A DNA stretch of 64,000 nucleotides from Cyclobacteriaceae bacterium (GCA_025455015.1 JALONI010000005.1:28335-92334); one strand, 5' to 3'; shown: positions 34,867-44,832, counted from the first letter of the stretch. Numbers and translations are program-made. The notes: generated by a model from the sequence alone, not told the origin.

Positions 34867-34894
34867 TCGTTAGTCGTTGGTCGTTGTGGGTTGA
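34867..34894. repeat. Heptamer-periodic intergenic repeat (DHS-like/argS)
   Basis: Units TCGTTAG, TCGTTGG, TCGTTGT, GGGTTGA directly after the DHS-like stop codon. Same 7-base period as the two other spacers of this kind. Confidence 0.55.
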
Positions 34895-34942
34895 CCGTGA
34901 GAATGCGGACAACGGATAGCGAACAATCAACAAGCCATTTGA

Positions 34943-36730
34943 ATGAATCTTGATTTCACCCTTCGTTCTGAAATTCAAAAAGCAATAGACGCACTCTTCC
35001 GGCAGCCGGTCGGGCAATTACAAATTCAGCCTACCAATGCCGAGTTCGAAGGCTCACACACACTGGTCTGTTTTCCCTTAGTCAAAATTTCGAAAAGGGC
35101 ACCCGAGGCAACTGCCACGGCCCTTGGCGAATACCTGGTGGCCAACTCGGGCCTTGTTTCGCGCTTTAATGTAGTGAAGGGTTTTTTAAACATGGTTATC
35201 GAAGACCGCGCGTGGATACAGGTTCTTCAGGCGATTCATGCCAATCCTTCTTTTGGTTTTGTGCCGCCCCATGGCCGGGAACTGATGGTTGAATACTCGT
35301 CCCCCAACACCAACAAGCCCCTGCACCTGGGCCATTTGCGAAATAATTTCTTGGGCTACTCGGTGGCCGAGATTTACAAAGCCCTGGGATACACCGTGCA
35401 CAAAGTACAAATCATTAACGACCGCGGCATACACATTTGCAAAAGCATGGCCGCCTGGCAAGCCTATGGCAACGGAGTGACGCCCGAGACCAGTGGCCTC
35501 AAGGGCGATAAGCTCGTGGGGAGATATTATGTGGAGTTTGACAAACACTACCGGGCACAAGTGAAAGAGTTGATGGCGCAAGGAGTGGCGGAAACGGAGG
35601 CGGAGAAACAGGCTCCCATCATGAAAGCAGCGGTGGACTTGTTGCAAAAATGGGAAGCCAAAGATCCGGACGTGCTGGCCCTGTGGCAGAAAATGAACGG
35701 TTGGGTATATGCGGGCTTTGAGGCCACCTACCAGCGCATGGGGGTGGATTTTGACAAACTTTATTTTGAGTCGGAAACATACTTGTCAGGGAAAGACGAA
35801 GTGCTGAAAGGTGTCGAAAACGGAACGTTCATAAAAAAAGAAGACGGCTCCGTGTGGGTGGACTTAACCGCGGATGGGCTGGATCAAAAAGTACTGCTGC
35901 GTTCCGATGGCACCTCGGTATACATGACACAAGACATCGGCACGGCCATTTTGCGTTTCCGCGATTTCCCGAAAATTGAAGGGCAGGTGTACACGGTTGG
36001 AAATGAACAAGAGTATCATTTCAAGGTACTGTTCCTGATTTTGAAAAAATTGGGCTTTGCCTTTGCGGAAAAGTGCTACCACCTGTCGTACGGTATGGTC
36101 GACTTGCCCACGGGAAAAATGAAGAGCCGCGAGGGTACCGTGGTAGACGCGGATGACCTCATGGAGGAGATGGTGGAAGAAGCGACCCAACAAACACACG
36201 CGCTGGGGAAAGTAGCCGAAATGACACCCAACGAGATACGCGAGCTGACCGAAATGATCGGGTTGGGTGCGTTGAAATTCTTCCTGCTGAAGGTGGACCC
36301 TCAGAAGCGCATGCTGTTTGATCCCAACGAGTCCATCCAGCTTCAAGGCCACACCGGGCCGTTTATCCAATACACGCACGCACGCATCAGGTCTATATTG
36401 CGCAAAGCGGCTGCGCTGGGGGTGGATGTCTCCACGTGGGAAGGGACGGCTACAAGCCCGCTGGAGCCGGCCGAACGCGAGGTGATTTTCAAACTCAACC
36501 AGTATCCGCAAAAAATACACGAGGCTGCGCGCGAATACTCTCCGGCCGTGGTGGCCAACTATGCGTTTGAGTTGGCCAAAGGCTACAATCAATTCTACCA
36601 AACGGTGCCTATCTTCCAGGAGAGCGATGCCGCCAAATTGCAGTTGCGCGTGGTGTTGTCGCACGCGGTGGCAGATGTGCTCAAAAAGGCACTCCGGTTG
36701 CTGGGTATGCAAGTTCCGGAGCGGATGTAA
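34943..36730 (+). CDS. argS: Arginyl-tRNA synthetase
   Basis: Class I synthetase of 595 residues that charges tRNA-Arg with arginine. Seen: an N-terminal Add1-type tRNA-binding domain (1-105), the HIGH-class motif in KPLHLGHLRNN near residues 130-140, the KMSKS-equivalent GKMKSREGTVVDADDL, and the anticodon-binding C-terminal helical domain ending LRLLGMQVPERM. It lies 76 bases after the DHS-like gene on the same strand. The concentration of arginine-using genes here (speA, ureohydrolase, argS) may be coincidence. Confidence 0.96.
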   Translation: MNLDFTLRSEIQKAIDALFRQPVGQLQIQPTNAEFEGSHTLVCFPLVKISKRAPEATATALGEYLVANSGLVSRFNVVKGFLNMVIEDRAWIQVLQAIHANPSFGFVPPHGRELMVEYSSPNTNKPLHLGHLRNNFLGYSVAEIYKALGYTVHKVQIINDRGIHICKSMAAWQAYGNGVTPETSGLKGDKLVGRYYVEFDKHYRAQVKELMAQGVAETEAEKQAPIMKAAVDLLQKWEAKDPDVLALWQKMNGWVYAGFEATYQRMGVDFDKLYFESETYLSGKDEVLKGVENGTFIKKEDGSVWVDLTADGLDQKVLLRSDGTSVYMTQDIGTAILRFRDFPKIEGQVYTVGNEQEYHFKVLFLILKKLGFAFAEKCYHLSYGMVDLPTGKMKSREGTVVDADDLMEEMVEEATQQTHALGKVAEMTPNEIRELTEMIGLGALKFFLLKVDPQKRMLFDPNESIQLQGHTGPFIQYTHARIRSILRKAAALGVDVSTWEGTATSPLEPAEREVIFKLNQYPQKIHEAAREYSPAVVANYAFELAKGYNQFYQTVPIFQESDAAKLQLRVVLSHAVADVLKKALRLLGMQVPERM

Positions 36731-36809
36731 ACTTGTTTGGTGATGGCTGCCGGCCGGGGCTGGCTGCCTACCTGGCAAATCGTTTGCGCCACTTGATTTG
36801 CGTGGATGG

Positions 36810-37076
36810 CTACACCTCAAAATACAACTGATGGTGTAACGCACATCGGGGGTTGAATGGTGCCCCGCAGGCAGGACATTGATGATGGCTGGCCAGGTAC
36901 GCGGCAATGGTCAATTCGGTCTGGCAATGGCCACACAATATCGCTTTCACATGATGTTCCTGTTTGTCCCATCGCTGGGCCGCGTGGCCGGCTGTTTCCT
37001 CGTGGCACTGGTAGCAGGGGTAGTACTGCTGGCAGCATTTGAACCGGATGGCTATGATGTCTTCGTCGGCCCCGGG
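36810..37076 (-). pseudogene. CHY zinc-finger protein, N-terminally truncated
   Basis: Open minus-strand frame of 88 codons reading IIAIRFKCCQQYYPCYQCHE, then AILCGHCQTELTI, CPACGAPFNP and a C-terminal LHHQLYFEV. This is the pattern of CHY zinc-finger proteins (CC-x4-PCYxCH, CGxC, CPxCGxxF). The N-terminal CxHYH part is absent. The frame has a stop just upstream (37077-37079) and no in-frame ATG; the only GTG is internal. A -7 element TATTTTTG at 37078-37085 would start a transcript at about the first codon. Truncated remnant is most likely; an unusual start codon is the alternative. Confidence 0.65.
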
Positions 37077-37121
37077 TCAAAAATACAAAAGCTATCTTTA
37101 CGCATCACTTGACACAAAGCT

Positions 37122-37796
37122 ATGATGTTTCGAACATGGATATGGATGGTTGTTTGCAGCCCGTTTGGTTTGTGCGGGCAAACACCGGTGAAGGAAATTC
37201 AGGTGTCCGGAAAGGTTTTCAGCCTTTCCACCGGCAAAGCCATCAAGGCCAAGATCGTTTACAAGAGCATTCCCACGGGAGGCATCACGGGGCGCTTTGC
37301 CGACAGTGTGTTTCAGTTTTCCGTTTTTGGCACCGCCAAGTATCAAGTGACCGCCACGGCCGAGGGGCACATTCCCCGCAGCATCATCATCGACCCCAAA
37401 GAGATCGGCACCCAGGCCACGTTTGTGCGAAACATCGAACTCACGGACGCCAAGAAGACATTTACCCTCAACCACTTGATCTTTCAACAGGGTAAGGCCG
37501 TCATCGACCCCAAGTCCTTTTCCGAACTGGATGAACTGGTGGCACTGATGGCCGACAACAAAAGCATGGTCATTCAATTGGAAGGCCACACTGATAATCA
37601 AGGTAATGCCAAATTGAATATGGAGCTTTCAAAAGACCGGGTGGAGGCGGTGAAAGACTATTTGGTGGACAAAGGCATCGGCAAGAGCCGTGTGAAAACC
37701 ATGGCATTTGGGGGCACCCGCCCGCTTTCTACGGCCGGTACGACCGAAGCGCGCGCGGCCAACAGACGGGTGGAGATACGGGTGTTGAGCGAATGA
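37122..37796 (+). CDS. OmpA-family outer-membrane/peptidoglycan-binding protein
   Basis: 224 residues. Signal peptide about 1-19 (MMFRTWIWMVVCSPFGLCGQ), then a beta-rich carboxypeptidase-regulatory-like region (about 25-110) and a C-terminal OmpA domain. The OmpA domain shows FQQGKAVIDPKSFSELDEL, LEGHTDNQGN (the Asp that binds diaminopimelate) and LSKDRVEAVKDYL (the Arg). There is no beta-barrel, so it is a periplasmic or lipid-free anchor protein. Two ATGs in a row (37122 and 37125). It lies 83 bases upstream of the tricorn-like protease on the same strand. Confidence 0.88.
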   Translation: MMFRTWIWMVVCSPFGLCGQTPVKEIQVSGKVFSLSTGKAIKAKIVYKSIPTGGITGRFADSVFQFSVFGTAKYQVTATAEGHIPRSIIIDPKEIGTQATFVRNIELTDAKKTFTLNHLIFQQGKAVIDPKSFSELDELVALMADNKSMVIQLEGHTDNQGNAKLNMELSKDRVEAVKDYLVDKGIGKSRVKTMAFGGTRPLSTAGTTEARAANRRVEIRVLSE

Positions 37797-37879
37797 AAGA
37801 AAAAATGCGCGCGCGGTAGCCCGGAAGGTCTCCTCCCCGTTGCGGGCAATTCCTTACCTTGGGCGCTCAATCCCGAGAT

Positions 37880-40800
37880 ATGTGTAAACTTGTCGCACCA
37901 TTCCTTTTTGTTTGGCTGATTGGCTCGGCCACGGCCCAAGAACCGCTTTGGCTCCGCTACCCCTCCATTTCACCCGATGGGCAAACCATTGCTTTTACCT
38001 ACAAAGGAGATCTCTACACCGTTTCTTCGGTAGGTGGGGTGGCTCAGCCGCTCACGTTCCATGAGGCGCATGACTTTATGCCCGTGTGGAGCCGCGATGG
38101 AAAATCGTTGGCGTTTGCTTCCGACCGCCACGGAAACTTTGATGTCTTCATTGTTTCTGCGCAAGGAGGTGAGCCCACACGGCTTACCTTTCATTCTGCG
38201 TCTGAATATCCCTATGCCTTTACGCATGACAATCGGGCGGTTCTTTTTGGCGGAGTGCGCCAGGATGCAGCCGAACACCGGCAATACCCCACGGGCTCCC
38301 AGCCGGAAGTGTACACGGTGCCCGTGCAAGGTGGGCGCGTGAGCCAATGGTGGACCGTGCCGGCCGAAGACCTGGTGGTGAGCAAAGACGGCAGCAAAAT
38401 ACTGTACCATGATAAAAAGGGTGGCGAAAATGCTTGGCGCAAACACCATACTTCGTCCATCACGCGCGATCTCTGGCTCTACGACCGCGCGAAGGATGTC
38501 CATACGATGATCACCTCCTTTCGGGGCGAGGACCGCAACCCGGTTTTTTCGGCCGATGAGCAGCAGGTTTTCTACCTGAGCGAAGAGGGGGGAAGTTTTA
38601 ACGTGTACCAACTGAGCTTGGCCACTCCGCAGCAGCGCCAGCCGCTGACCTCGTTCAAAATGCATCCCGTTCGTTTTTTGTCGGCCTCAACCACGGGCGT
38701 GTTGTGCTTCAGTTACGATGGCCAAGTGTATACCATGAAGGCTGGTGGCCAGCCGCAAAAGGTAAATATCGCGTTGCGCACGGCCGGCAAGACAAACAAC
38801 GAGCGCGTGCTGGCCATCAATGGCAACGTACGCGAAATGGCCATCGCGCCCAGCGGAAAAGAAGTGGCGTTCATCACCCGGGGCGAAGTGTTTGTATCCT
38901 CCGTAGAAGGGGGGGTAACCAAACGCATCACACACACGCCCGAGCAGGAGCGGTTTTTGAGTTTTTCCCCTTCCGGGGATGCCCTGCTGTACGCCAGCGA
39001 ACGCAACAACCAATGGCAGATTTTCCAAACCCAAAAGACACGCGCGGACGAGCCGTACTTCTACGCCTCCACCCTGTTGAAGGAAACGGTGGTTATCCAA
39101 AATAAAGTCGACTCTTATCAACCGAAATTTTCACCCGATGGCAAGGAGATTGCCTACATCGAAGACCGCAGGTCATTGAAAGTCTACACGCTGGCCACCC
39201 GGCAAACACGCACGTTGCTCACACCCAACGAACTTTTTTACATGGCCGATGGCGATCAATACTTTGAGTGGAGCCCCGATGGCAAATGGCTGGCAGCCGA
39301 ATACGCGCCCGTCATGGCCAATAGCGAAGTCATTTTGGTGCCGGCCGATGGGACGGGTAAATTCATCAACCTGACCGAGAGTGGCTATGGCGACCAGCGA
39401 CCGGTATGGGCCAACGGGGGCAAGCAACTATTGTGGTTCAGTGATCGCGATGGCCTGCGCAGCTACGCCAACAGTGGTCAGCGCCAGGCCGATGTGTACA
39501 GTGTTTTTTTGACGCGCGATGCCTGGGACCGTTACCGCTTGAGCAAAGAAGACTACGCACTGCTCAAAGAGATGGAGGAGAAATCGAAACCCCAGGAGAA
39601 AAAAGAAGGCGATAAGAAGGACGTAAAAAAGAATGTAGTCGAAGTTAAAAAAGACTCTTCGGTGCGGATCGACTGGGATGGCCTGCGCGACCGCAAGGCC
39701 CGGCTCACCCTCCACTCATCATCATTGAGCGATGCGGTGCTGTCGAAAGATGGGGAGAAGCTCCTTTACCTGGCACGCTTTGAAAAAGGCCTCAACCTGT
39801 GGAGCACCCATTTGCGTACGCGCGAAACCAAAATGGAGTTGGCGCTGGATGCCAACAGCGCATCCTTGCAGTGGGACAAAGAGAAAAAAAGCCTGTTCTT
39901 ACTGGCCGATGGCCGCATTTCCAAAATCAATCCTGACAGTTGGAAAAAAGAGTCGGTCTCCATCAACGGTGAAATGACACTGGATGTGGCAGCGGAACGC
40001 AAGCACATGTTTGACCATGTGTGGCGCAGAACGAAGGCTATGTTTTATATTTCAACGTATCATGGCGCACCGTGGGATGCACTCTATGGCGAGTACGCCA
40101 AGCACGTGCCCCACGCGGGCAACGGCCACGAATTTGCCGAGCTGCTTTCTGAAATGCTGGGCGAATTGAACGTTTCCCATTCGGGCGCCCGCTATGGAAG
40201 CAGCACCGCGGGCGATGATAACACCGCCTCGTTGGGCATATTCATGGACTACACTCACACAGGCGATGGCGTGCGCATAGCCGAGGTCATCAAGGGCGGG
40301 CCGCTGGACAAAGCCAGCCTGCCCATCAAAGCCGGAATGATCATTGAGCAGATTGACGGGGAGGTCATCCTGCCCAACCGCGATGTGGCCGCCTACCTGA
40401 ACCGCAAAGCTGATACATTCACACACCTGCTGGTGGTTGACCCCGCCACCAACCAACGCAGCCAGGTGACGGTAAAGCCCATGGGCCCGGGGGAGGAGAA
40501 TGCGCTGCTCTACAAACGGTGGGTGAAAAAGAATGCGGACGAAGTAGAGAAACTCAGCAACGGACAGCTCGGCTATGTGCATATACCCGGCATGAGCGAT
40601 GGACCGTACCGCACCGTATACGAGGAAATGATGGGCAAGTACCACGACAAGAAGGGCGTGGTTGTGGACACGCGTTTCAACGGTGGCGGAGACCTGGTAT
40701 CGGATTTAGCCATGTTTTTTACCGGCAAAAAGTTTCTCGACTATGCCATCGAAAGCCGCTCGGTAGGGTATGAGCCGGCCTTCCGGTGGACCAAACCTAC

Positions 40801-41116
40801 GGTGGCCATGTTCAATGAGTCGAACTACAGCGATGGGCATTGTTTTGCCTGTGGCTACACCGATTTAGGGATCGGTAAAACCATCGGCATGCCGGTGCCC
40901 GGCACTTGCAGTTTCGCGGGGTGGGAGTTGCTGTCGGACGGAGCCACCCGCTGGGGGGCGGTGCCGGTGAGCGCCAAGAACAGCAAGGGCCAGTGGTTGG
41001 AGAACGTGGAGACTGCCCCCGACATTCTGGTCAAAAATGAGCCGGGCATCATCGCGCGTGGCCGCGATCAGCAACTGGAGCGGGCCGTGGAGGAGTTGTT
41101 GAAGGGGGTGAGGTAA
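37880..41116 (+). CDS. Secreted tricorn-like S41 protease
   Basis: 1078 residues from the ATG at 37880, which gives a clean signal peptide (MCKLVAPFLFVWLIGSATAQ). Domain order: WD40/PD40-type propeller repeats (SISPDGQTIAFTYKGDLY, MPVWSRDGKSLAFASDRHG and later SPDGKEIAYIEDR), a second propeller, a charged Lys/Glu linker near 575-600, a tricorn core domain, a PDZ domain and an S41 protease domain with NESNYSDGH, where S984 is the likely nucleophile. Such proteins are abundant in Bacteroidota and probably degrade peptides in the periplasm. Length is normal. It is followed 18 bases later by a low-GC lipoprotein gene. Confidence 0.9.
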   Translation: MCKLVAPFLFVWLIGSATAQEPLWLRYPSISPDGQTIAFTYKGDLYTVSSVGGVAQPLTFHEAHDFMPVWSRDGKSLAFASDRHGNFDVFIVSAQGGEPTRLTFHSASEYPYAFTHDNRAVLFGGVRQDAAEHRQYPTGSQPEVYTVPVQGGRVSQWWTVPAEDLVVSKDGSKILYHDKKGGENAWRKHHTSSITRDLWLYDRAKDVHTMITSFRGEDRNPVFSADEQQVFYLSEEGGSFNVYQLSLATPQQRQPLTSFKMHPVRFLSASTTGVLCFSYDGQVYTMKAGGQPQKVNIALRTAGKTNNERVLAINGNVREMAIAPSGKEVAFITRGEVFVSSVEGGVTKRITHTPEQERFLSFSPSGDALLYASERNNQWQIFQTQKTRADEPYFYASTLLKETVVIQNKVDSYQPKFSPDGKEIAYIEDRRSLKVYTLATRQTRTLLTPNELFYMADGDQYFEWSPDGKWLAAEYAPVMANSEVILVPADGTGKFINLTESGYGDQRPVWANGGKQLLWFSDRDGLRSYANSGQRQADVYSVFLTRDAWDRYRLSKEDYALLKEMEEKSKPQEKKEGDKKDVKKNVVEVKKDSSVRIDWDGLRDRKARLTLHSSSLSDAVLSKDGEKLLYLARFEKGLNLWSTHLRTRETKMELALDANSASLQWDKEKKSLFLLADGRISKINPDSWKKESVSINGEMTLDVAAERKHMFDHVWRRTKAMFYISTYHGAPWDALYGEYAKHVPHAGNGHEFAELLSEMLGELNVSHSGARYGSSTAGDDNTASLGIFMDYTHTGDGVRIAEVIKGGPLDKASLPIKAGMIIEQIDGEVILPNRDVAAYLNRKADTFTHLLVVDPATNQRSQVTVKPMGPGEENALLYKRWVKKNADEVEKLSNGQLGYVHIPGMSDGPYRTVYEEMMGKYHDKKGVVVDTRFNGGGDLVSDLAMFFTGKKFLDYAIESRSVGYEPAFRWTKPTVAMFNESNYSDGHCFACGYTDLGIGKTIGMPVPGTCSFAGWELLSDGATRWGAVPVSAKNSKGQWLENVETAPDILVKNEPGIIARGRDQQLERAVEELLKGVR

Positions 41117-41134
41117 AAAAATGCGAATACTACG

Positions 41135-42055
41135 ATGATACGGTTTTTTCTGATAACGGCATCACTCTTTTTATTCTCCTGTAGCCGGGAACAAAAGGAT
41201 AAAAAGAAAAGAACCGATGATGATTCGGACAATCTTGCAATTTCGACAAAAGAATACGTCAGAGACAGTACATTTTTTGAACGATCTAACGATGCCTATT
41301 CATACAGAAATGTGAAGTTTTACTTTAGGTCATTTGATAACTCGCCATATTTTGCTAAGCCAATCATTGTAAAAGAAGCAGAGTTGGTTAAAAGGCATCG
41401 AAAAGTTGATCTTATTGAGTCTCATATCTCGTTGGAAATATTTTCAGAAGACGATGATTCACTCAGCCGATCAAATCTTTTGGAGCATAAGACCGATTTG
41501 ATAACGCTGTATAGCCACCACTATGAGTGCTTATCTTATCCCGAAGCAATCGATGATTGGTTCAGAATTCAGTTGTTTGTGTACGATAATCCTATGAAGC
41601 CATTTGCTACTTCGGATGAGCGTTACTGGCTTTTTGCCATGAATTTTCAGGGGCGATTTAAGCCTAGAACAAATTATTTTTTGACTTTTGAAAAGGACTT
41701 CGACAATCGCTTTTTTTATGTTGATTTATGCGATAAAACAGGATTATTGCAGCGCGTTAGCGTGATAAAGAAGAATGATCGGGAAGTCCAGTTCTGGAGT
41801 CCAAGCGTTGATATCGTATCTAACAATCCTTATCAGTATGAGTATACCACGGAGCAGTCTCCGTATTGCACAACCATGGCGTTATCGGTAAGCGACACTA
41901 CAGATCTTAGACGTCACATAACACAAACCATCATAAACCTAAAATTTGTGGCATATGATGGCCTCGCTGACTCTGTTTCTATCCCGATCAATAACGGTTT
42001 GTTTTTTGGGTCAGATAGAAAAGTTCAGGAGGTTCAGATTTTCAAAGAAGATTAA
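41135..42055 (+). CDS. Low-GC lipoprotein of unknown function
   Basis: 306 residues with a lipoprotein signal: hydrophobic FFLITASLFLFSC with the lipidated Cys at 16, followed by a strongly charged segment (REQKDKKKRTDDD). The rest is acidic and aromatic with no domain I recognise. Two sampled 60-base lines have 35% and 38% G+C, far below the neighbours, which points to recent acquisition. Its stop overlaps the convergent PspC gene by four bases. Outer-membrane or periplasmic location inferred from the lipobox. Confidence 0.75.
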   Translation: MIRFFLITASLFLFSCSREQKDKKKRTDDDSDNLAISTKEYVRDSTFFERSNDAYSYRNVKFYFRSFDNSPYFAKPIIVKEAELVKRHRKVDLIESHISLEIFSEDDDSLSRSNLLEHKTDLITLYSHHYECLSYPEAIDDWFRIQLFVYDNPMKPFATSDERYWLFAMNFQGRFKPRTNYFLTFEKDFDNRFFYVDLCDKTGLLQRVSVIKKNDREVQFWSPSVDIVSNNPYQYEYTTEQSPYCTTMALSVSDTTDLRRHITQTIINLKFVAYDGLADSVSIPINNGLFFGSDRKVQEVQIFKED

Positions 42056-44427
42056 TTGTCCTGCTCCACCACCTCGGCCGGCCCGATATTCTTCACCCGG
42101 CTGGTCAGGTCTTTGTCGATGTAAATGCTGTTGCGTACGTTGAGCCGCGCGTTGACTAAGCCCGTGGCCTCCACGTGGGCGCGGTTGACGCCCAACTGGT
42201 TGGCCTTCAACTGGGCTGTGCCCGTGAGCGTGGCGTCCAGCAGGTCGGTTTCGCCTTCCAGTTCCATCACCACGGGGCCCTCTGCCACCAGGTACAGGTT
42301 GTCGAGGTTTCGGAAGCGGCCGTCCAGCGCGATGGCCCCCGTCAGGTCCAGGTCCATGCTGCCCATGTCAAATCCGCGTACGCGCACACGCCCCGACCCC
42401 GTGGCTTTCAGTTTGTTCAACTCGGGCAGCGTGATCTGCAATTCCATGCGCTGTTTCTCCAGCCCGGGCTTTTCCCAAAAGCGATTTTTGTTTTGGCTGT
42501 ATTCAATCTCCAACACATCGCCACGCGTGGAAAACGAGTACTGCTTTTTCAGCGCTTCATTCCCCACCACTTGAATGGAGTAGTCGTCTCCCTGCACCAC
42601 GGAGACATCAAAAATGCCCGTCAGGTCTATTTCGCTGAAGTCCTTGAGCCCAAATTGATCTTCTTCGGCCAGGCCGGTGCGGTCAGGCTCCGGTGCCTGG
42701 CACGTGGTGCAGACCAACCGGCCATTTTCGAAGCGATACATCTTTTCTCCGGTTTCTTGATAATAGTCGTACCGCCAGTAGTTGTCGATCAACCGCCACA
42801 GCTTTTCGTCAATCATGAACGGGCGCCTTTCGGGCACGAACACATCTACGCGCAGCCGCTGAAAGCGGAAGGGGGTGTCTTTTCGGAATTGGATGTTCGA
42901 GTCAAATGTGAGTATGCTGTCCGTCTGGGCCACGGTGTAGTCCACGGTGCGGGCATTTTCTTCGGCCTTTAGCCGCGTGGCGCCTTGCGCTTCAAAGCGC
43001 TGCACCACGCGTATGTCATTGCCATCGTAGCTGTTGATGCGCAGGTCGGTCACGTCATAGTTATCAAGGCCCACTTCGCGCAGCTTGAACACGGGCGTGC
43101 CCGTGATGGCAAACGTCTTGTCAACTTTTGCTTCGCCTTCTTTCTCCAACGACAGTACGATGCCCGGGATGCTCAAACTCAAGAAGAGGGTGCTGACAAT
43201 AAAAAGAACAAACAAACCCCAGCCCACGAGCGGGCTGAAGATAATCCGCTTGACAACAATGGATGAGCCGATGAGCAAGATGAAGACACCGGGCACGAGG
43301 CTTCCGATAAAACCAAAGACGGCTGTCCATGTAGGGAATGAAGCGCGGATGGATTCGGCCGGGAAGCTGGCGCTGCTGACTTCATGGCCCCACCACCAGG
43401 TACTTAGGGTGTCCCAACTGAAAAGGCCGAACAGCACACCAAAGCCGAGGAGTACGGCAACCGCCATACTCAGGCCCAGAAACACGAACAGTAAACCGAT
43501 GAGCACGCGAATGCCCTCGAACAGAGCCGTAAACAGCGGCCCCAACGCACGCCCGATGGCACTGAAGATGGTGCCCAGCAGGCGGAAGGGGAAGAGGACG
43601 ATCTTAGTAAGCGTACTTTCCTCCGGCTGGGTGTCGTTCAAATTTTTTTTTACCGTAGACTCAATGTTCGATAGGGTGACCGGGTCGCCCTGCATTTGAA
43701 TGCGCTCGGAAATGGTGCGTGCTTCGGGCAGGGCAATCCAGAGGATGATGTAGATAAAGAAGCCAAAGCCGCCAAAAAAGAAAGACAACACAAACAAGAC
43801 ACGCGTCAGGCTCACGTCAATGCCAAAAAACGAAGCCATGCCGCTGGCCACACCGCCCAACACCTTGTTGTCGGGGTTGCGGTACATTTTGCGCTCGGGT
43901 GTGATGTCTTCCATGTCGTACGAGGCGGGCAGTACGGCCCACAGGATGATGTACGCCACCAAAAACAACCCACCGGTGCCAATGGTAACCAGTACCGTCA
44001 ACACGCGGGGCCACACCGGGTCAATGCCAAAGTAGTTGCCCATGCCGGCACACACACCGGCCAAAATTTTTCTGCGCTGGTCGCGTGCCAGGCTTTTCGG
44101 CATGGGAGGCCGGGCGTCCTGGGGCGGTTGTTTTTCCTGTGTGGCTTCGGGCTCTTGGGTATCGGCTGCTTTGAAGTCATTCACGCTGCCCATGGTCACT
44201 TGTAGCGCTTGCACGTCTTCCAGGGTGATCACCTGTTTGCCCTCGTTTAGGCGCGCCAAAAAGATTTCGGCCATGCGGCTTTCGATATCGGCAATGATCT
44301 CGCTGCTGTCGTCAAAAGAGCCAAAGTATTTGTGGATAGAATCCAGGTAACTGCGCAACGCTTCGTAGCCGTCTTCTTCAATGTGGAAGATGATGCCGCC
44401 AATGTTGATGCTGATGTTCTTCTTCAT
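42052..44427 (-). CDS. PspC-domain envelope stress protein with DUF2807 tail
   Basis: 791 residues. An N-terminal cytosolic helical region (1-105) is followed by two PspC domains (RRKILAGVCAGMGNYFGIDP and NKVLGGVASGMASFFGIDV), each with a membrane helix. More membrane helices follow at about 290-440, then a periplasmic part with a C-terminal DUF2807 beta-helix (DLTGIFDVSVVQGD to GSGRVRVRGFD to LTGTAQLKAN). PspC proteins sense membrane stress. A PadR regulator lies 27 bases upstream on the same strand, so the two form an operon. The fused PspC-DUF2807 form is common in Bacteroidota. Confidence 0.88.
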   Translation of the reverse strand: MKKNISINIGGIIFHIEEDGYEALRSYLDSIHKYFGSFDDSSEIIADIESRMAEIFLARLNEGKQVITLEDVQALQVTMGSVNDFKAADTQEPEATQEKQPPQDARPPMPKSLARDQRRKILAGVCAGMGNYFGIDPVWPRVLTVLVTIGTGGLFLVAYIILWAVLPASYDMEDITPERKMYRNPDNKVLGGVASGMASFFGIDVSLTRVLFVLSFFFGGFGFFIYIILWIALPEARTISERIQMQGDPVTLSNIESTVKKNLNDTQPEESTLTKIVLFPFRLLGTIFSAIGRALGPLFTALFEGIRVLIGLLFVFLGLSMAVAVLLGFGVLFGLFSWDTLSTWWWGHEVSSASFPAESIRASFPTWTAVFGFIGSLVPGVFILLIGSSIVVKRIIFSPLVGWGLFVLFIVSTLFLSLSIPGIVLSLEKEGEAKVDKTFAITGTPVFKLREVGLDNYDVTDLRINSYDGNDIRVVQRFEAQGATRLKAEENARTVDYTVAQTDSILTFDSNIQFRKDTPFRFQRLRVDVFVPERRPFMIDEKLWRLIDNYWRYDYYQETGEKMYRFENGRLVCTTCQAPEPDRTGLAEEDQFGLKDFSEIDLTGIFDVSVVQGDDYSIQVVGNEALKKQYSFSTRGDVLEIEYSQNKNRFWEKPGLEKQRMELQITLPELNKLKATGSGRVRVRGFDMGSMDLDLTGAIALDGRFRNLDNLYLVAEGPVVMELEGETDLLDATLTGTAQLKANQLGVNRAHVEATGLVNARLNVRNSIYIDKDLTSRVKNIGPAEVVEQDN

Positions 44428-44454
44428 ACCGGAAAATATTGAGCGTGTGGTTGG

Positions 44455-44796
44455 TTAGTAGGTGGTTTTCGATCGGTTGGTGATCATATCGGTGGAGTGG
44501 ACGAGTTCATTCCAGGTGTCGGTGAGCACATTCAAAAAGCGGATGCCCTCATCGGTCAGTTTATAGTATTTGCGCGGGGGCCCCGCCTTGGACTCCACCC
44601 ACTTGTACTCCAGCAGCCCTGCGTTTTTCAGCCGCGTCAGCAACGGGTAGAGGGTGCCCTCCACCACAATCATTTTGGCCTGGGTCAGCTCATCCAGCAT
44701 ATCGGAGGCGTACACTTCGCCCCGCGAAATGATGTGCAGGATGCAATACTCCAGTATGCCCTTCCTCATCTGTACCTGCGTGTTTTCGAGATTCAT
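44455..44796 (-). CDS. PadR-family transcriptional regulator
   Basis: 113-residue winged-helix protein. Seen: the N-terminal helix MRKGILEYCILHIISRGEVY, the wing signature VVEGTLYPLLTRLKNAGLLE and PRKYYKLTDEG. PadR proteins are dimeric repressors. It is the first gene of an operon with the PspC protein, which it most likely controls together with itself through the repeats at 44833-44873. Confidence 0.92.
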   Translation of the reverse strand: MNLENTQVQMRKGILEYCILHIISRGEVYASDMLDELTQAKMIVVEGTLYPLLTRLKNAGLLEYKWVESKAGPPRKYYKLTDEGIRFLNVLTDTWNELVHSTDMITNRSKTTY

Positions 44797-44832
44797 AGAA
44801 CTTTTTTGAGACCTTTTTAGCGGTTATACGGA

